Shown: positions 50,525-60,246, counted from the stretch's first letter. The stretch: DNA of 64,000 nucleotides from Rossellomorea vietnamensis (GCF_025398035.1 NZ_CP104558.1:2604001-2668000), one strand, 5' to 3'. Numbers and translations: made by a program. Notes: generated from the letters alone by a model not told the origin.

Positions 50525-51660
50525 TTTTCCACCTCCTTCTCTTTCATATAAGATTGGTAGACTCGACTTTTTTCATTTACTATTCGTTGGACACTAAAGG
50601 TACTCTCAATCATGCCTCTTCCGGTCATTCCCATCTGCCTTCTGATGTCTTCTGACACAGCAAGGAGTTTAAGCTTATTCGAAAAGCCGTCAATATCTGT
50701 TGGGTATACAATCCAACCATTTTGATGGTCCTTCACCAACTCCCGGTGCCCCCGATTCAAACTTGCCACCACAGGCAACCCACAAGCCATCGCTTCCATA
50801 ATATTTACCGGAAGTCCTTCACGCAGGCTTGATGCAACCGCCACATCACACATAGGGAGGATTTCAGGTATATCCTTTCGAAATCCCAGGAAACGGACCA
50901 TATGTTCCACTTCCAACCTTTTTGCCAGCTCCTTGCATGTCTTCTGCAAGGTTCCTTCCCCTGCAAGCAACAGCTTTGCGTTTGGAACCTCTTCTTTGAT
51001 GGAGGCTAACGCTTTAATCAGCATTTGTTGGTTTTTGTTCTGGTTGAATTCGGCAGCAAAAAATAGTAAAAAGTCATCTGGTTGATATCCAAATGACTTC
51101 TTTCTTTCTGCTCTATCCTTTTCAGAAATAGGTTGGAAGGTTTCGGTGTTCACCCCCACTCCTTGAACATGTTCAATGGAGGGAATATCGAATCGGTGTT
51201 TGGCCAAGTTATAGTCTTCTTTGTTAATCGTAATAAGACAGTCTGTATACCGTGACAGCATTTTTTCAATGGGATAATAAAGCATCCAGTTTTGAATGGG
51301 CGCACCCTCGCAAAAATGAAATCCATGTGCGGTATAGATGACCTTTGTACCATTCTTTCTTGCCCCTCGAGCTGCCAATCGAGCCAGCACTCCTCCCATA
51401 GGGGTGTGGCAATGAATCAGCCTATACTGATGGTGTTCAATGATATCTTTTAGATCTTGGTAGGCCTTTATGTTAGTCAGAGAAAACGGTGATCTCTGGA
51501 TCGGAATCGTAAACTTCTTATCTACATAAGGAAGCTCGTTTTCACCACTTGCCGCTACATGAACTTCCCAGCCTTGTTCCTTGAACCATTTCATATAAGG
51601 TAAATGGAAAGCTTTAAAATGGTAGTCGACGGTTGCGCAAAACAGGATTGAATAAACCAT
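50509..51660 (-). CDS. epsD: Glycosyltransferase family 4 (EpsD-like)
   Basis: A 383-residue GT4 enzyme like EpsD: SILFCATVDYHFKAFHLPYM, GWEVHVAASGENELPY, IHCHTPMGGVLARLAAR and YTAHGFHFCEGAP. The donor-side motifs are AEFNQNKNQQMLIKAL, LLAGEGTLQKT and SSLREGLPVNIMEAMACGLPVV. ATG 51660 is preferred because GAGGTGAT sits 7 nt upstream; the frame opens at 51669. It follows galU by 10 nt. Confidence 0.92.
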   Translation of the reverse strand: MVYSILFCATVDYHFKAFHLPYMKWFKEQGWEVHVAASGENELPYVDKKFTIPIQRSPFSLTNIKAYQDLKDIIEHHQYRLIHCHTPMGGVLARLAARGARKNGTKVIYTAHGFHFCEGAPIQNWMLYYPIEKMLSRYTDCLITINKEDYNLAKHRFDIPSIEHVQGVGVNTETFQPISEKDRAERKKSFGYQPDDFLLFFAAEFNQNKNQQMLIKALASIKEEVPNAKLLLAGEGTLQKTCKELAKRLEVEHMVRFLGFRKDIPEILPMCDVAVASSLREGLPVNIMEAMACGLPVVASLNRGHRELVKDHQNGWIVYPTDIDGFSNKLKLLAVSEDIRRQMGMTGRGMIESTFSVQRIVNEKSRVYQSYMKEKEVEKWAVH

Positions 51661-51670
51661 TCCCATCACC

Positions 51671-52558
51671 TCATTCCACTTTCTTAGCTAGTTCCCTGTC
51701 CATGACGGTTGATAGGTAATCCAGCAACTCGGCTTTCAAATCGTCCCGCTGTAAAGCGAATTCAATCGTCGTTTGGATAAAGCCCATTTTCTCCCCCACA
51801 TCATAACGGGTCCCTTCAAAGTCATAGGCGTATACCGCTTCGTGATGATTCAGTTCGGCAATGGCATCCGTCAGCTGGATCTCTCCTCCCGCTCCCGGTG
51901 GCTGATTTTCAAGCACATCGAAGATTCGCGGACTGAGGATATATCGACCCATGATCGCCAGATTCGAAGGGGCTTCTTCTCTAAGCGGTTTTTCCACAAG
52001 CCCGTTCACTCCATAGAATCGGTCACCGATTTGATTAGAATCAACAATTCCGTAACGGGATACTTCTTCATTATTTACGGTTTGAACTCCCAAAATGGAA
52101 GATTGGTACCGGTTGTATTGCTGGATCATTTGTTTAAGGCATGGGGTTTCAGCCCTTACGATGTCATCGCCAAGTAAGACGGCGAACGGTTCGTCTCCCA
52201 CAAATTTGCGGGCGCACCAGATGGCATGCCCTAATCCTTTTGGTTCCTTTTGACGGATATAGTGGATATCTACAAGTTTTGAAGACTTTTGAACCTCTGA
52301 TAATAGTTCGAACTTGCCTTTATCGAGAAGATTTTGTTCGAGTTCAAATGAATGATCGAAGTGATCCTCGATGGCTCTTTTTCCCTTTCCCGTGACGATG
52401 ATGATATCTTCAATTCCCGACTCAATGGCTTCTTCGATTATGTATTGAATCGTTGGTTTATCCACAATCGGTAACATTTCCTTAGGCATGGCCTTTGTAG
52501 CTGGAAGAAACCTTGTTCCAAGTCCAGCAGCGGGGATGATTGCTTTTCTAACCTTCAT
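51671..52558 (-). CDS. galU: UTP-glucose-1-phosphate uridylyltransferase
   Basis: A 295-residue GalU/GtaB enzyme. The nucleotide-binding start [32 protein letters not shown] contains the G-x-G-T-R-x-L-P and catalytic Lys positions. [25 protein letters not shown] and [18 protein letters not shown] follow. It makes UDP-glucose for the exopolysaccharide and, through GalE, UDP-galactose. B. subtilis eps has no galU copy inside the operon, so this is a local dedicated supply. Confidence 0.95.
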   Translation of the reverse strand: MKVRKAIIPAAGLGTRFLPATKAMPKEMLPIVDKPTIQYIIEEAIESGIEDIIIVTGKGKRAIEDHFDHSFELEQNLLDKGKFELLSEVQKSSKLVDIHYIRQKEPKGLGHAIWCARKFVGDEPFAVLLGDDIVRAETPCLKQMIQQYNRYQSSILGVQTVNNEEVSRYGIVDSNQIGDRFYGVNGLVEKPLREEAPSNLAIMGRYILSPRIFDVLENQPPGAGGEIQLTDAIAELNHHEAVYAYDFEGTRYDVGEKMGFIQTTIEFALQRDDLKAELLDYLSTVMDRELAKKVE

Positions 52559-52573
52559 TGATTCTCACTCCTA

Positions 52574-54403
52574 TTAGCTTGATATCGACATGACTGGCTT
52601 CGGTTCAATGATTTCCTTTGTATTGGCTAGCGAAACTAATTTTTCCCTTAGCGCAACTCGATCCATATCATTAAAGGTTTCGATGATTTCATCGATTTCT
52701 TCTAAATAAAGATGTGCGGTTTTCCCTATATAGATGTTCGGATAAATTTGCTGTTCGTGGATTTCTTCATCCTTCAGAAGTTCTTCGTATAGCTTCTCCC
52801 CTGGTCTCATCCCTGTAAACTTCAGTCCGACTTCCTCGATGGAATGACCTGAGAGCTTGATCAGATTCTTTGCCAAATCAACTATTTTCACCGGTTCACC
52901 CATGTCCAATACGAAGATTTCCCCTCCTTGAGCCAGGGCCCCCGCTTGAATGACAAGTCTTGATGCTTCCGGAATGGTCATGAAGTACCTGACCATATCG
53001 GGATGGGTGACCGTAACGGGTCCCCCTTTTTCGATCTGTTTCTTAAATAAAGGAATGACGCTACCCCTGCTGCCTAATACGTTTCCAAATCGGACGGCCA
53101 CAAAACGCGTTGAGCTCGTTTGATCCATGCTCTGAATGACCATTTCAGACAGCCGTTTCGTCGCGCCCATGACGCTCGTCGGATTAACCGCCTTGTCGGA
53201 GGAGATCATGACAAAGGTTTTGACTCCGCTCCAGCTTGCCGCTTTCGCAATATTTGTTGTACCGATAAGATTGTTCTTTACTGCTTCTTCCGGATTTCTC
53301 TCCATGAGAGGCACATGCTTATGGGCAGCTGCATGATAGACTACATCCGGAGTGTATTCATTCATCACTTGAATCATCTTCTTTTCATCCTGTAAATCAG
53401 CAATGACAGGGATGAACTCAATTCTCTTTCCTGCAAATGATTCTTTCAGCTCCATCTCAATGGAATAAATGCTGTTTTCTCCATGCCCGAGGAGGATCAA
53501 TTGCTTCGGATTGAATTGAGAAATCTGGCGGGAGATTTCAGAACCTATAGAGCCCCCTGCACCTGATACAAGTACCACTTTGTTTGTGACATATTCAGAG
53601 ATGCTGGACATATCGATTTCCACTGTATCCCTGCCCAATAAGTCCTCAACCTGTACATCACGGAATTGATTGACGGAAATTTTCCCAGTGATCAAATCCT
53701 CCAGCATCGGAAGGGTTTGCGTCTTCGCCTTGGTTTTCAAGCATTCCTGGAAGATGGTATTCAGCTCTTGTTTGCTGAGGGAAGGAATGGCAATAATGAT
53801 GTGCTCAATGTCATATTGAGCTACTGCTTTTTCAATTCGATCCACGCCGCCGACGACGGGTATGCCTAATATGTCCAGTTTCTGCTTTCTGATATTGTCA
53901 TCAATGAATGCAACCGGGACAAGATCCCCTTCGTTCTTTAGAAGCTGTCTCGCTACCATTGTTCCGGCAGCTCCGGCACCCACCACCAATGTCCGTTTTC
54001 GATTATCCACCATGGAGATAAAGGTGTCTCGATAGACTCTCCATACAAACCTTGAACCTCCAATGAGCATCAAGTGAAGCATCCAGGTAACAGCAAGAAG
54101 TCTAAATTGAATTTCCTGCAGTGCTACTTGTTGAACCATCGCTCCTGATAGCACCGAGTAACTCACTACTTTAAAAATGATTAATAATTCCCCTATGCTT
54201 GCATATTCCCATGCTTTCTTATAAAGTTTGTGCTTCATTGAAAAGATTTGGTGACTGATGAGCATTGTAATAGAGCTGATGACAACAGGAAGGGTTATGA
54301 CTTGGATGGTGGAGCCGGTCAGCATTTTGCTGACGAAGACAGCGGTCAGGACAATGAGTGAATCAACTAGAATGAATAGAGATAATCTCTGCCTGTAGGT
54401 CAT
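52574..54403 (-). CDS. epsC: UDP-GlcNAc 4,6-dehydratase, membrane type (EpsC-like)
   Basis: A 609-residue protein of the long PglF/WbpM/EpsC class. Four N-terminal membrane helices (residues about 8-115) are followed by a first Rossmann fold (LVVGAGAAGTMVARQLL). The catalytic extended-SDR domain has VLVSGAGGSIGSEISRQI near residue 290 and MISSDKAVNPTSVMGATKRLSE, where Met and Lys replace the usual Tyr site. It forms UDP-4-keto-6-deoxy-GlcNAc for EpsN. ATG 54403 follows AGGAGG and starts 1 nt after the small upstream gene. Confidence 0.94.
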   Translation of the reverse strand: MTYRQRLSLFILVDSLIVLTAVFVSKMLTGSTIQVITLPVVISSITMLISHQIFSMKHKLYKKAWEYASIGELLIIFKVVSYSVLSGAMVQQVALQEIQFRLLAVTWMLHLMLIGGSRFVWRVYRDTFISMVDNRKRTLVVGAGAAGTMVARQLLKNEGDLVPVAFIDDNIRKQKLDILGIPVVGGVDRIEKAVAQYDIEHIIIAIPSLSKQELNTIFQECLKTKAKTQTLPMLEDLITGKISVNQFRDVQVEDLLGRDTVEIDMSSISEYVTNKVVLVSGAGGSIGSEISRQISQFNPKQLILLGHGENSIYSIEMELKESFAGKRIEFIPVIADLQDEKKMIQVMNEYTPDVVYHAAAHKHVPLMERNPEEAVKNNLIGTTNIAKAASWSGVKTFVMISSDKAVNPTSVMGATKRLSEMVIQSMDQTSSTRFVAVRFGNVLGSRGSVIPLFKKQIEKGGPVTVTHPDMVRYFMTIPEASRLVIQAGALAQGGEIFVLDMGEPVKIVDLAKNLIKLSGHSIEEVGLKFTGMRPGEKLYEELLKDEEIHEQQIYPNIYIGKTAHLYLEEIDEIIETFNDMDRVALREKLVSLANTKEIIEPKPVMSISS

Positions 54404-54404
54404 G

Positions 54405-54560
54405 CTATACCTCCTTTCCTTCATCAAGTACTTTCAATCTTTTATAAATAGCGTAGTCTAATAACTTTCTTATTTCTTTCAGCTGTTCTTTCGAGGCATC
54501 CTGCTTTATATACCTGATCGCTTTCTTAATGGATTTAGGCTGTTCATCTAATAGAATCAT
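54405..54560 (-). CDS. Small basic helical protein before epsC, 51 aa
   Basis: The frame is open from 54614. ATG 54560 (MILLDEQPKSIKKAIRYIKQ...) has AAAAGGAG upstream, though about 12 nt away; ATG 54587 lacks a ribosome site. The protein is rich in Lys and Ile and should be helical (ASKEQLKEIRKLLDYAIYKR). Its stop lies 1 nt before epsC, implying coupling. I recognise no family. The sequence faintly recalls SinR/SinI interface helices (SKEQL-x-x-I/F-x-x-x-L-D-Y), but that is too weak to name it. Confidence 0.5.
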   Translation of the reverse strand: MILLDEQPKSIKKAIRYIKQDASKEQLKEIRKLLDYAIYKRLKVLDEGKEV

Positions 54561-54647
54561 ATCTTCATACCATCTCCTTTTATTCATTAATGTCTTTATG
54601 TACGCTATCTTCAAAAAAAGATTCCCTACATAAAAACATTAAAATGG

Positions 54648-54770
54648 TGGGCATCTAACCCATCCTCACACCACACCACCGACGACTTAGCGTCTAAGGT
54701 TTATTCAACCCACAGCATGACCGAGTGCCTCCATGGATAACGGAAAGGAGACATCACCGATAAAACATTT
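54648..54770 (-). ncRNA. EAR-like antitermination RNA between epsB and epsC
   Basis: The 200-nt gap between the epsB homologue and the epsC cotranscript is GC-richer than its surroundings and highly structured. Minus-strand helices include GGTT/AACC, TTAG/CTAA around ACG, and a long GGTGG/CCACC stem enclosing GGG/CCC. The eps-associated RNA (EAR, Rfam epsC) is known exactly from this position in Bacillus eps operons, where it promotes processive antitermination through the long operon. Identification rests on position and structure; I cannot score it against the covariance model. Confidence 0.7.
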
Positions 54771-54787
54771 AAGTTTAACGCACAATT

Positions 54788-54806
54788 AATTCTTAATAAC
54801 GAACAT
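54788..54806 (-). promoter_or_regulatory. Operator-like 19-mer after epsB
   Basis: AATTCTTAATAACGAACAT, identical to 30840-30858 before the lasso cyclase gene and in the same orientation. The minus strand reads GTTCGTTATTAAGAAT, with TTGCAA just upstream and TAATTG downstream, a weak promoter-like frame around the motif. Confidence 0.45.
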
Positions 54807-54822
54807 TGCAATTAAAAAAATT

Positions 54823-55488
54823 TTATCCTTCATTTAAAATGGCTCCAACAATCTTGGCATGGGCCAGTTCCAGCACTTTTTTCGTTTCAATCGCCAGTTC
54901 GATCTCTGTCTTCCCTTTATTCAGTACCAAGACAACTCCATCGCATTGATTGGCTATGACTCTCGTTTCAGTGGACTTTATCGCAGAAGGAGCATCAATC
55001 AGCACAACATCATATAACTCAGCCAGCTTCTTAAGAAGTTCCTTCATTCCCCTCGTTTCTAATAATTCAGCCGGGTTAAAAGAATGGGAACCGCTTGTCA
55101 ATACTTCCAGTCGACTGACCTCCGTTTGATAGAGTGCATCTTCTAACGACGTATGACCGGTTAATACATTGGTCAGTCCCTTCTCATTCGGAATTTTAAA
55201 GATCGAATGAATGATCGGCTCCCTCAGGTTGGCATCGATGACGAGTATCTTCTCTTTCTGCTGCGCCATGGAAACGGCTAGGTTCGCGACCATGGTTGAT
55301 TTCCCTTCCCCAGCCTTGGGAGATGTAACGAGAAAGATTTTGTTCTCACTTTTATTGATGAATTTCATATTCGTCCTTATTTCGCGAAACTGTTCAGAAA
55401 TAATCGATTCTGGATGGGAATACGTGACAAGATGCCTTCGTTTCATCTTACTTAATTGTTTCTTCCTATTTAATGCCAACTGTGTCAC
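54823..55488 (-). CDS. epsB: BY-type tyrosine kinase (EpsB/CapB-like)
   Basis: A 221-residue cytoplasmic tyrosine kinase: SEQFREIRTNMKFI, Walker A SPKAGEGKSTMVANLAV (residues about 55-71), Walker A' ILVIDANLREP and Walker B DVVLIDAPS. Unlike many homologues the C-terminus lacks a clear tyrosine cluster. It pairs with EpsA to regulate chain length or transferase activity. GTG 55488 follows GGAG and overlaps epsA by 23 nt. Confidence 0.92.
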   Translation of the reverse strand: MTQLALNRKKQLSKMKRRHLVTYSHPESIISEQFREIRTNMKFINKSENKIFLVTSPKAGEGKSTMVANLAVSMAQQKEKILVIDANLREPIIHSIFKIPNEKGLTNVLTGHTSLEDALYQTEVSRLEVLTSGSHSFNPAELLETRGMKELLKKLAELYDVVLIDAPSAIKSTETRVIANQCDGVVLVLNKGKTEIELAIETKKVLELAHAKIVGAILNEG

Positions 55489-56200
55489 CCCTTAACTCCA
55501 TTTCAGGTTGAGATTTCCGCTTTATGACAAATTTCTTTTTATTCATGTTAGACACCTTGCCAAGCACGGTAATATCCAAGTACTCTTCGATATCCTTATT
55601 CGTTTTAATCGTCTGATCCAGTGAATCCAATAGGAATACCAATCCAATAGCTGTTATCATTCCTAAGACAAAAGCGATGATCGTAATCCGATTCCCTGAG
55701 GGATTGATCGGATATGGATTTTCTTTTGCTTCTGATAATAATTGAACCTCTTTGAAATCTAATATTGTAGCGATTTCACTCTTGAAAAGTTTAGCTGTGG
55801 AATTTACAATCGCCATGGCTACTTTAGGGTCGGCATCAACGGCAGAAATTTTGATGACTTGTGAATCATCAATTTGAGCTACCGTAATTTGATTGGCGAT
55901 TCCTTCCGGTGATCGTGAAAGATTCAATTCATCCCTGACCTTCTCCATAATGATTGGATCCTTAATCATAACCATTAATGTGCTCATATTTCCGCTGTCT
56001 GAGCCGATGATCACCCGTCTGGAAGATTCATATAGATTCGTTTGTGTATAGTAGTTGTATACATACCCGGCAACCGTGGTGATGAATGTGATAAGAATAA
56101 TAAGCCATAACCGTTTTTTTATGACTTCATAATACTCTCTTAAATTTATTTCTCTCGCGACATTGTTCACCATATAGTTTGATTGTTTTGAACTTCCCAT
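55466..56200 (-). CDS. epsA: Chain-length regulator, Wzz-like kinase modulator (EpsA-like)
   Basis: A 244-residue membrane protein with two membrane helices (residues about 32-52 and 170-192) flanking an extracytoplasmic domain, the Wzz/CapA layout. NINLREYY-type start (REINLREYYEVIKKRLWLI) and PINPSGNRITIIAFVLGMI before the second helix are typical. It activates EpsB and sets polymer length. ATG 56200 follows AAAGGTGG; the frame opens at 56209. First gene of the eps operon, about 165 nt after the promoter. Confidence 0.92.
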   Translation of the reverse strand: MGSSKQSNYMVNNVAREINLREYYEVIKKRLWLIILITFITTVAGYVYNYYTQTNLYESSRRVIIGSDSGNMSTLMVMIKDPIIMEKVRDELNLSRSPEGIANQITVAQIDDSQVIKISAVDADPKVAMAIVNSTAKLFKSEIATILDFKEVQLLSEAKENPYPINPSGNRITIIAFVLGMITAIGLVFLLDSLDQTIKTNKDIEEYLDITVLGKVSNMNKKKFVIKRKSQPEMELRGDTVGIK

Positions 56201-56251
56201 GGAAACCACCTTTATTGAAGTTTTTTTAGAAACAATATGAGAGAATACCTA

Positions 56252-56267
56252 ATTCATTATAACGAAC
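56252..56267 (-). promoter_or_regulatory. Third GTTCGTTAT-type motif in eps leader
   Basis: The minus strand reads GTTCGTTATAATGAAT, matching the 30841 and 54789 motifs at 14 of 16 positions. It contains a perfect TATAAT, so it may be the -10 of a second, weaker promoter or an operator in the leader. The remaining gap up to glmS is AT-rich and otherwise empty. Confidence 0.4.
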
Positions 56268-56366
56268 AACCAGAACAAAAAAAGAATCCTTGCTGGAAAA
56301 TCGATTTGAAAATTTATGATTCGAGCTAATTCCCCTTTTATTTTTCTTCCAATCTATTCCTCTTTC

Positions 56367-56395
56367 ATTTTAGTTCTGTATAAAGAACATGTCAA
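56367..56395 (-). promoter_or_regulatory. eps promoter with SinR operator in the spacer
   Basis: The minus strand reads TTGACA (56395-56390), a 17-nt spacer, then TAAAAT (56372-56367). The spacer is T followed by GTTCTTTATACAGAAC (56388-56373), an inverted repeat of GTTC halves with one full GTTCTTT SinR heptamer. A repressor bound between the -35 and -10 boxes would block initiation directly. Epistatic to the SinR-like gene inside this operon, giving possible negative feedback. Confidence 0.78.
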
Positions 56396-56514
56396 CTACT
56401 ATTTTCAGAAAAATTCAAATTCCTTAGGTATCAAGTAGCAGTTCAAAGTACAGCTAACTGTATTTATATGTTACTTTAGATACAACTAGTACCAGATTTA
56501 CCTTTAAGAATAGG

Positions 56515-56555
56515 AAAAAAACCGATCAGCCCAAACGGACCAACCGGTTTTTTCT
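56515..56555 (-). terminator. glmS terminator
   Basis: AACCG (56520-56524) pairs with CGGTT (56545-56549) with further internal pairing and A6/T6 flanks, just after the glmS stop. Confidence 0.7.
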
Positions 56556-56564
56556 ATTCAATCC

Positions 56565-58367
56565 TTACTCAACCGTAACAGATTTCGCCAGGTTACGCGG
56601 CTTATCCACATCGCAGTCGCGGTGCAGGGCAGCATAGTAAGAGATTAATTGTAATGGGATGACAGAGATAAGAGGTGTTAACAATGGGTTAACCTCCGGG
56701 ATGACGAAGCGATCTTCTTCGTCTTCTAAGCCTTTCATGGAAATGATACAAGGGTTTGCTCCACGAGCCACTACCTCTTTCACATTCCCTCTGATGCCTA
56801 GGTTTACTTCTTCCTGTGTTGCAAGGGCAACGATCGGTGTTCCTTCTTCGATTAGGGCGATTGTACCGTGCTTAAGCTCTCCTCCGGCAAATCCTTCTGC
56901 CTGGATGTAAGAGATTTCTTTCAGCTTCAATGCACCTTCAAGACCTACATAGAAGTCGAGTGAACGGCCTATGAAGAAACAATTGCGAGTAGTTGCAAGA
57001 TATTCGCGTGCGATATCTTCAAACTCTTCTTTCGTATCGCAAAGTGCTTCCATGGCAGTAGCCACGATACCCAGTTCCTGAACAAGGTCAAAGTCTTGGT
57101 TGTTTCCGCAAGCTTGCCCGGCAACGTGTGCAAGGATCGCAAGCACTGCAAGCTGAGCTGTGTACGCTTTCGTTGAAGCAACCGCAATCTCAGGTCCTGC
57201 ATGAAGAAGTAATGTGTAATCCGCTTCACGTGACAGGGTAGAACCCGCTACGTTTGTGATCGTCAATGATTTATGTCCAAGCTCTTTGATCTGGACAAGT
57301 ACGGCACGACTGTCTGCCGTTTCTCCACTTTGTGAGATGAATACGAACAATGGTTTCTTAGAAAGTAGAGGCATGTTGTAGCTGAATTCGCTTGCTACAT
57401 GAACTTCTACAGGGATCCCTGCGCTCTTCTCGATGAATTGCTTTCCAACAAGGCCAGCGTGGTAGCTCGTTCCACATGCAATGATGTAGACACGATCCGC
57501 TTCTTTCATCGCGCCGACGATCGGCTCATCGATGTGAAGCTCGTTGTTCTCGTTTTGGTATGCCTGGATGATTTTACGCATCACTAATGGCTGCTCGTCG
57601 ATTTCTTTCAGCATGTAGTGAGGGTATGTTCCTTTTTCGATATCACTGGCATCGATTTCAGCCGTGTAAGGAGCACGTTCCATTACTTCACCGATCAGAT
57701 TTTGAATTTCGACCTTTTCCTTCGTTACGATGACCATTTCTTTATCCATAAGCTCAACATATTGATCCGTTACTTGAATCATCGCCATAGCATCACTTGC
57801 TACAACGTTGAAGTCTTCTCCAAGACCGACAAGAAGTGGACTTTTGTTTTTCGCTACATAGATGGTTTCATCGTTCTCAGAATCTAAAAGGGCGATCGCA
57901 TAAGAGCCTTTAAGAAGCATAAGCGTTTGACGGAACGCTTCCTCAACTGTGTTTCCTTCTCCCACGATCTTTTCAATCAGCTGAACGATGACTTCTGTAT
58001 CCGTATCACTCTTGAACGTTACGTCTGTCAGGTATTCGCGCTTCAGTTGAGAGTAGTTTTCGATTACTCCGTTATGAACGATCGTGAAACGGCCTGAGTT
58101 ACTTTGATGAGGGTGAGCATTCACCTGGCTTGGTACACCGTGGGTAGCCCAGCGAGTGTGACCGATTCCAGTGTTGCTTGATACACTGTCATCCACGATT
58201 CCGCGAAGATCGGCAATACGGCCTTTTTCTTTGAAGACATGAATCCCTTCATCGTTTTGAACGGCGATGCCTGCAGAGTCATATCCGCGGTACTCAAGCT
58301 TCTCAAGACCTTTTAAAAGAATTTCCTTTGTATCTGAACTTCCAATATATCCAACAATTCCACACAT
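56565..58367 (-). CDS. glmS: Glutamine-fructose-6-phosphate aminotransferase (isomerizing)
   Basis: A 600-residue enzyme making glucosamine-6-phosphate. The N-terminal class II amidotransferase begins [15 protein letters not shown], so Cys becomes residue 1 after Met removal. [18 protein letters not shown] and the NGVIENY motif follow. Two SIS domains contain [16 protein letters not shown] and SQSGETADS (first) and [22 protein letters not shown] with the C-terminal KSVTVE. ATG 58367 is fixed by the nucleophilic Cys, although the frame opens earlier. It is controlled by the glmS ribozyme upstream. Confidence 0.97.
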   Translation of the reverse strand: MCGIVGYIGSSDTKEILLKGLEKLEYRGYDSAGIAVQNDEGIHVFKEKGRIADLRGIVDDSVSSNTGIGHTRWATHGVPSQVNAHPHQSNSGRFTIVHNGVIENYSQLKREYLTDVTFKSDTDTEVIVQLIEKIVGEGNTVEEAFRQTLMLLKGSYAIALLDSENDETIYVAKNKSPLLVGLGEDFNVVASDAMAMIQVTDQYVELMDKEMVIVTKEKVEIQNLIGEVMERAPYTAEIDASDIEKGTYPHYMLKEIDEQPLVMRKIIQAYQNENNELHIDEPIVGAMKEADRVYIIACGTSYHAGLVGKQFIEKSAGIPVEVHVASEFSYNMPLLSKKPLFVFISQSGETADSRAVLVQIKELGHKSLTITNVAGSTLSREADYTLLLHAGPEIAVASTKAYTAQLAVLAILAHVAGQACGNNQDFDLVQELGIVATAMEALCDTKEEFEDIAREYLATTRNCFFIGRSLDFYVGLEGALKLKEISYIQAEGFAGGELKHGTIALIEEGTPIVALATQEEVNLGIRGNVKEVVARGANPCIISMKGLEDEEDRFVIPEVNPLLTPLISVIPLQLISYYAALHRDCDVDKPRNLAKSVTVE

Positions 58368-58393
58368 AATTAATATATCCTCCCTGAACATGC

Positions 58394-58432
58394 AAGGGGG
58401 CAAGAACTCTTTTGGGGACAACTTGCCCCCTT
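58394..58432 (-). terminator. GC-rich stem-loop between ribozyme and glmS
   Basis: AAGGGGGCAAG (58394-58404) pairs perfectly with CTTGCCCCCTT (58422-58432). There is no T-run, and it lies 27 nt before the glmS ATG. It may shape mRNA decay after ribozyme cleavage or hinder ribosome loading rather than end transcription. Confidence 0.55.
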
Positions 58433-58461
58433 ATCTCTGTTTGTCATTAGTTTTTTAGGTC

Positions 58462-58624
58462 ACTTTTTTCTTCCCTTTGTGCATTAAGTTGCCTTAACGT
58501 TTTAAGGACGAAACTTTCGGTCCGGTGACATATGCGAACCGGGAGGCATCCGCCGAATACTCGATAAACCTCCACCTCGTCAACTAAACGATCCTTTACG
58601 TATCCATCGCTTAGTCCTGGCGCT
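58462..58624 (-). ncRNA. glmS ribozyme (GlcN6P-activated)
   Basis: Minus-strand landmarks match the family: A-GCGCCAGGACT at the cleavage site (between 58624 and 58623), GACGAGGTGGAGGTTTATCGA, then TTCGGCGGATGCCTCCCGG. Lower P3/P4 helices extend to about 58465. The ribozyme cleaves its own mRNA when glucosamine-6-phosphate binds and so represses glmS. The 3' boundary is approximate. Confidence 0.96.
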
Positions 58625-58702
58625 TTATAGGATTATTCCTTACAATCCACCTTTCCTTCTTGAATCATATTCCCATTTTATTTGAAAAACGAAAACAAAA
58701 TC

Positions 58703-58732
58703 ATCATACACCAGCAGGTTTCCCTTCGTCAA
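58703..58732 (-). promoter_or_regulatory. SigA-type promoter of glmS
   Basis: The minus strand has TTGACG (58732-58727), an 18-nt spacer and TATGAT (58708-58703), about 80 nt before the ribozyme cleavage site. Confidence 0.65.
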
Positions 58733-58826
58733 TATAAATCTGACGACATCAAGAAGTTGTTATCCCTTTGTCATGTTCCCGACACAGTATAGTGATAAAC
58801 CCTTTCAAAAGGACTCTACTAATTAA

Positions 58827-58862
58827 ATATGCACAAGAGGCTCACATTGACCCCTTGTGCAT
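58827..58862 (-). terminator. Hairpin after glmM
   Basis: ATGCACAAG pairs with CTTGTGCAT around a small loop immediately after the glmM stop region; only a weak T-rich flank follows. Confidence 0.6.
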
Positions 58863-58872
58863 GAAAAATCAA

Positions 58873-60222
58873 CTATTCGTTCAGACCCATTTCCTGGTCG
58901 ACGACCTGTACGATTTCATTCACATATCGCTCACAAAGTTCTTCCGTAGGTGCTTCCGCCATTACACGCACCAAAGGCTCTGTTCCGGAAGGACGTACAA
59001 GAATACGGCCATTTCCGTTCATTTCTTCTTCCACCTTTTGAATGACGTTTTTCACCGTATCGTTATCCGTGACATGGTGCTTATCCGTCACTCGTACATT
59101 CACAAGCTTCTGAGGGAACTTCTGCATCTCTCCGGCAAGTTCAGAAAGTGATTTACCCGTCACCTTCATGATGTTCACCAGCTGAATTCCCGTTAAAAGT
59201 CCGTCCCCTGTCGTATTGTAATCGAGGAAGATAATATGGCCTGATTGCTCACCACCGAGTGTGTAGCCGTTTTTCTTCATTTCTTCTACCACATAGCGGT
59301 CCCCAACGGCTGTCTGGATACTCTGGATGCCATTCGCTTCAAGCCCTTTATGGAACCCTAGATTACTCATTACAGTCGATACAACGGTAGACTGTTTTAA
59401 TTGCCCTTGTGATTTCAAGTACTTACCGCAGATATACATGATCTGATCGCCGTCGACGATCTGTCCGTGCTCATCGATGGCGATGATCCGGTCTCCATCT
59501 CCATCAAAGGCAAGACCCAGATCCGCACCTTTTTCTTTCACCATTTCTGCCAATGTTTCCGGGTGAGTGGACCCGACACCTTCATTGATATTCAATCCAT
59601 TCGGCGATGCTCCCATTGTGGAAATATCGGCATCCAGATCAGCAAACAGGTGAGTGGCAAGAGCGGATGTAGCACCGTGTGCACAATCTAACGCAATATG
59701 TAAACCATCGAAATCTTCGTCTACTGATTGTTTTAAATACTGCAGATACTTCTGACCGCCTTCGAAATAGTCACTTACCTGCCCAAGGTCCGCGCCGGTC
59801 GGACGAGGAAGTCCGTCAACGGTTTGGTCCAACAGATCTTCAATTTCACTTTCCTGGTCATCGGAAAGCTTGAAGCCATCCGGTCCGAAGAATTTAATTC
59901 CGTTATCGGCTACCGGGTTGTGAGAAGCGGAAATCATGACCCCTGCCTGTGCTCCCAGTGCCTTCGTTAAATAAGCGACACCAGGAGTTGAAATCACGCC
60001 TAAGCGCATCACTTCAGCCCCTATTGAAAGAAGTCCCGCTACAAGAGCCCCTTCCAGCATATGTCCGGAAATCCGGGTATCCCGTCCAATCAATATTTTG
60101 GGACGTGTAGCATCCTTTGTCAGAACATATCCACCAAATCGGCCGAGCTTAAACGCTAATTCCGGTGTCAATTCGGTATTCGCTACACCTCTTACTCCAT
60201 CCGTTCCAAAATACTTACCCAT
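58873..60222 (-). CDS. glmM: Phosphoglucosamine mutase
   Basis: A 449-residue alpha-D-phosphohexomutase converting glucosamine-6-phosphate to glucosamine-1-phosphate. [15 protein letters not shown] starts the protein. The phosphoserine loop [20 protein letters not shown] places the active Ser at residue 100, as in B. subtilis GlmM. The metal loop is [13 protein letters not shown] and the sugar loop [10 protein letters not shown]; the phosphate-binding site [15 protein letters not shown] is near the C-terminus. ATG 60222 is chosen over 60228 for ribosome-site spacing and length. It lies 24 nt after cdaR. Confidence 0.97.
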   Translation of the reverse strand: MGKYFGTDGVRGVANTELTPELAFKLGRFGGYVLTKDATRPKILIGRDTRISGHMLEGALVAGLLSIGAEVMRLGVISTPGVAYLTKALGAQAGVMISASHNPVADNGIKFFGPDGFKLSDDQESEIEDLLDQTVDGLPRPTGADLGQVSDYFEGGQKYLQYLKQSVDEDFDGLHIALDCAHGATSALATHLFADLDADISTMGASPNGLNINEGVGSTHPETLAEMVKEKGADLGLAFDGDGDRIIAIDEHGQIVDGDQIMYICGKYLKSQGQLKQSTVVSTVMSNLGFHKGLEANGIQSIQTAVGDRYVVEEMKKNGYTLGGEQSGHIIFLDYNTTGDGLLTGIQLVNIMKVTGKSLSELAGEMQKFPQKLVNVRVTDKHHVTDNDTVKNVIQKVEEEMNGNGRILVRPSGTEPLVRVMAEAPTEELCERYVNEIVQVVDQEMGLNE

Positions 60223-60246
60223 TGTCATTCTCTCCTTTTTACAGCT

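Noticed and set aside
54405..54560. SinI antirepressor
   Set aside because: Resemblance is limited to a generic helical SKEQL segment. The conserved Trp and the D-x-E-W motif of SinI-type proteins are missing.
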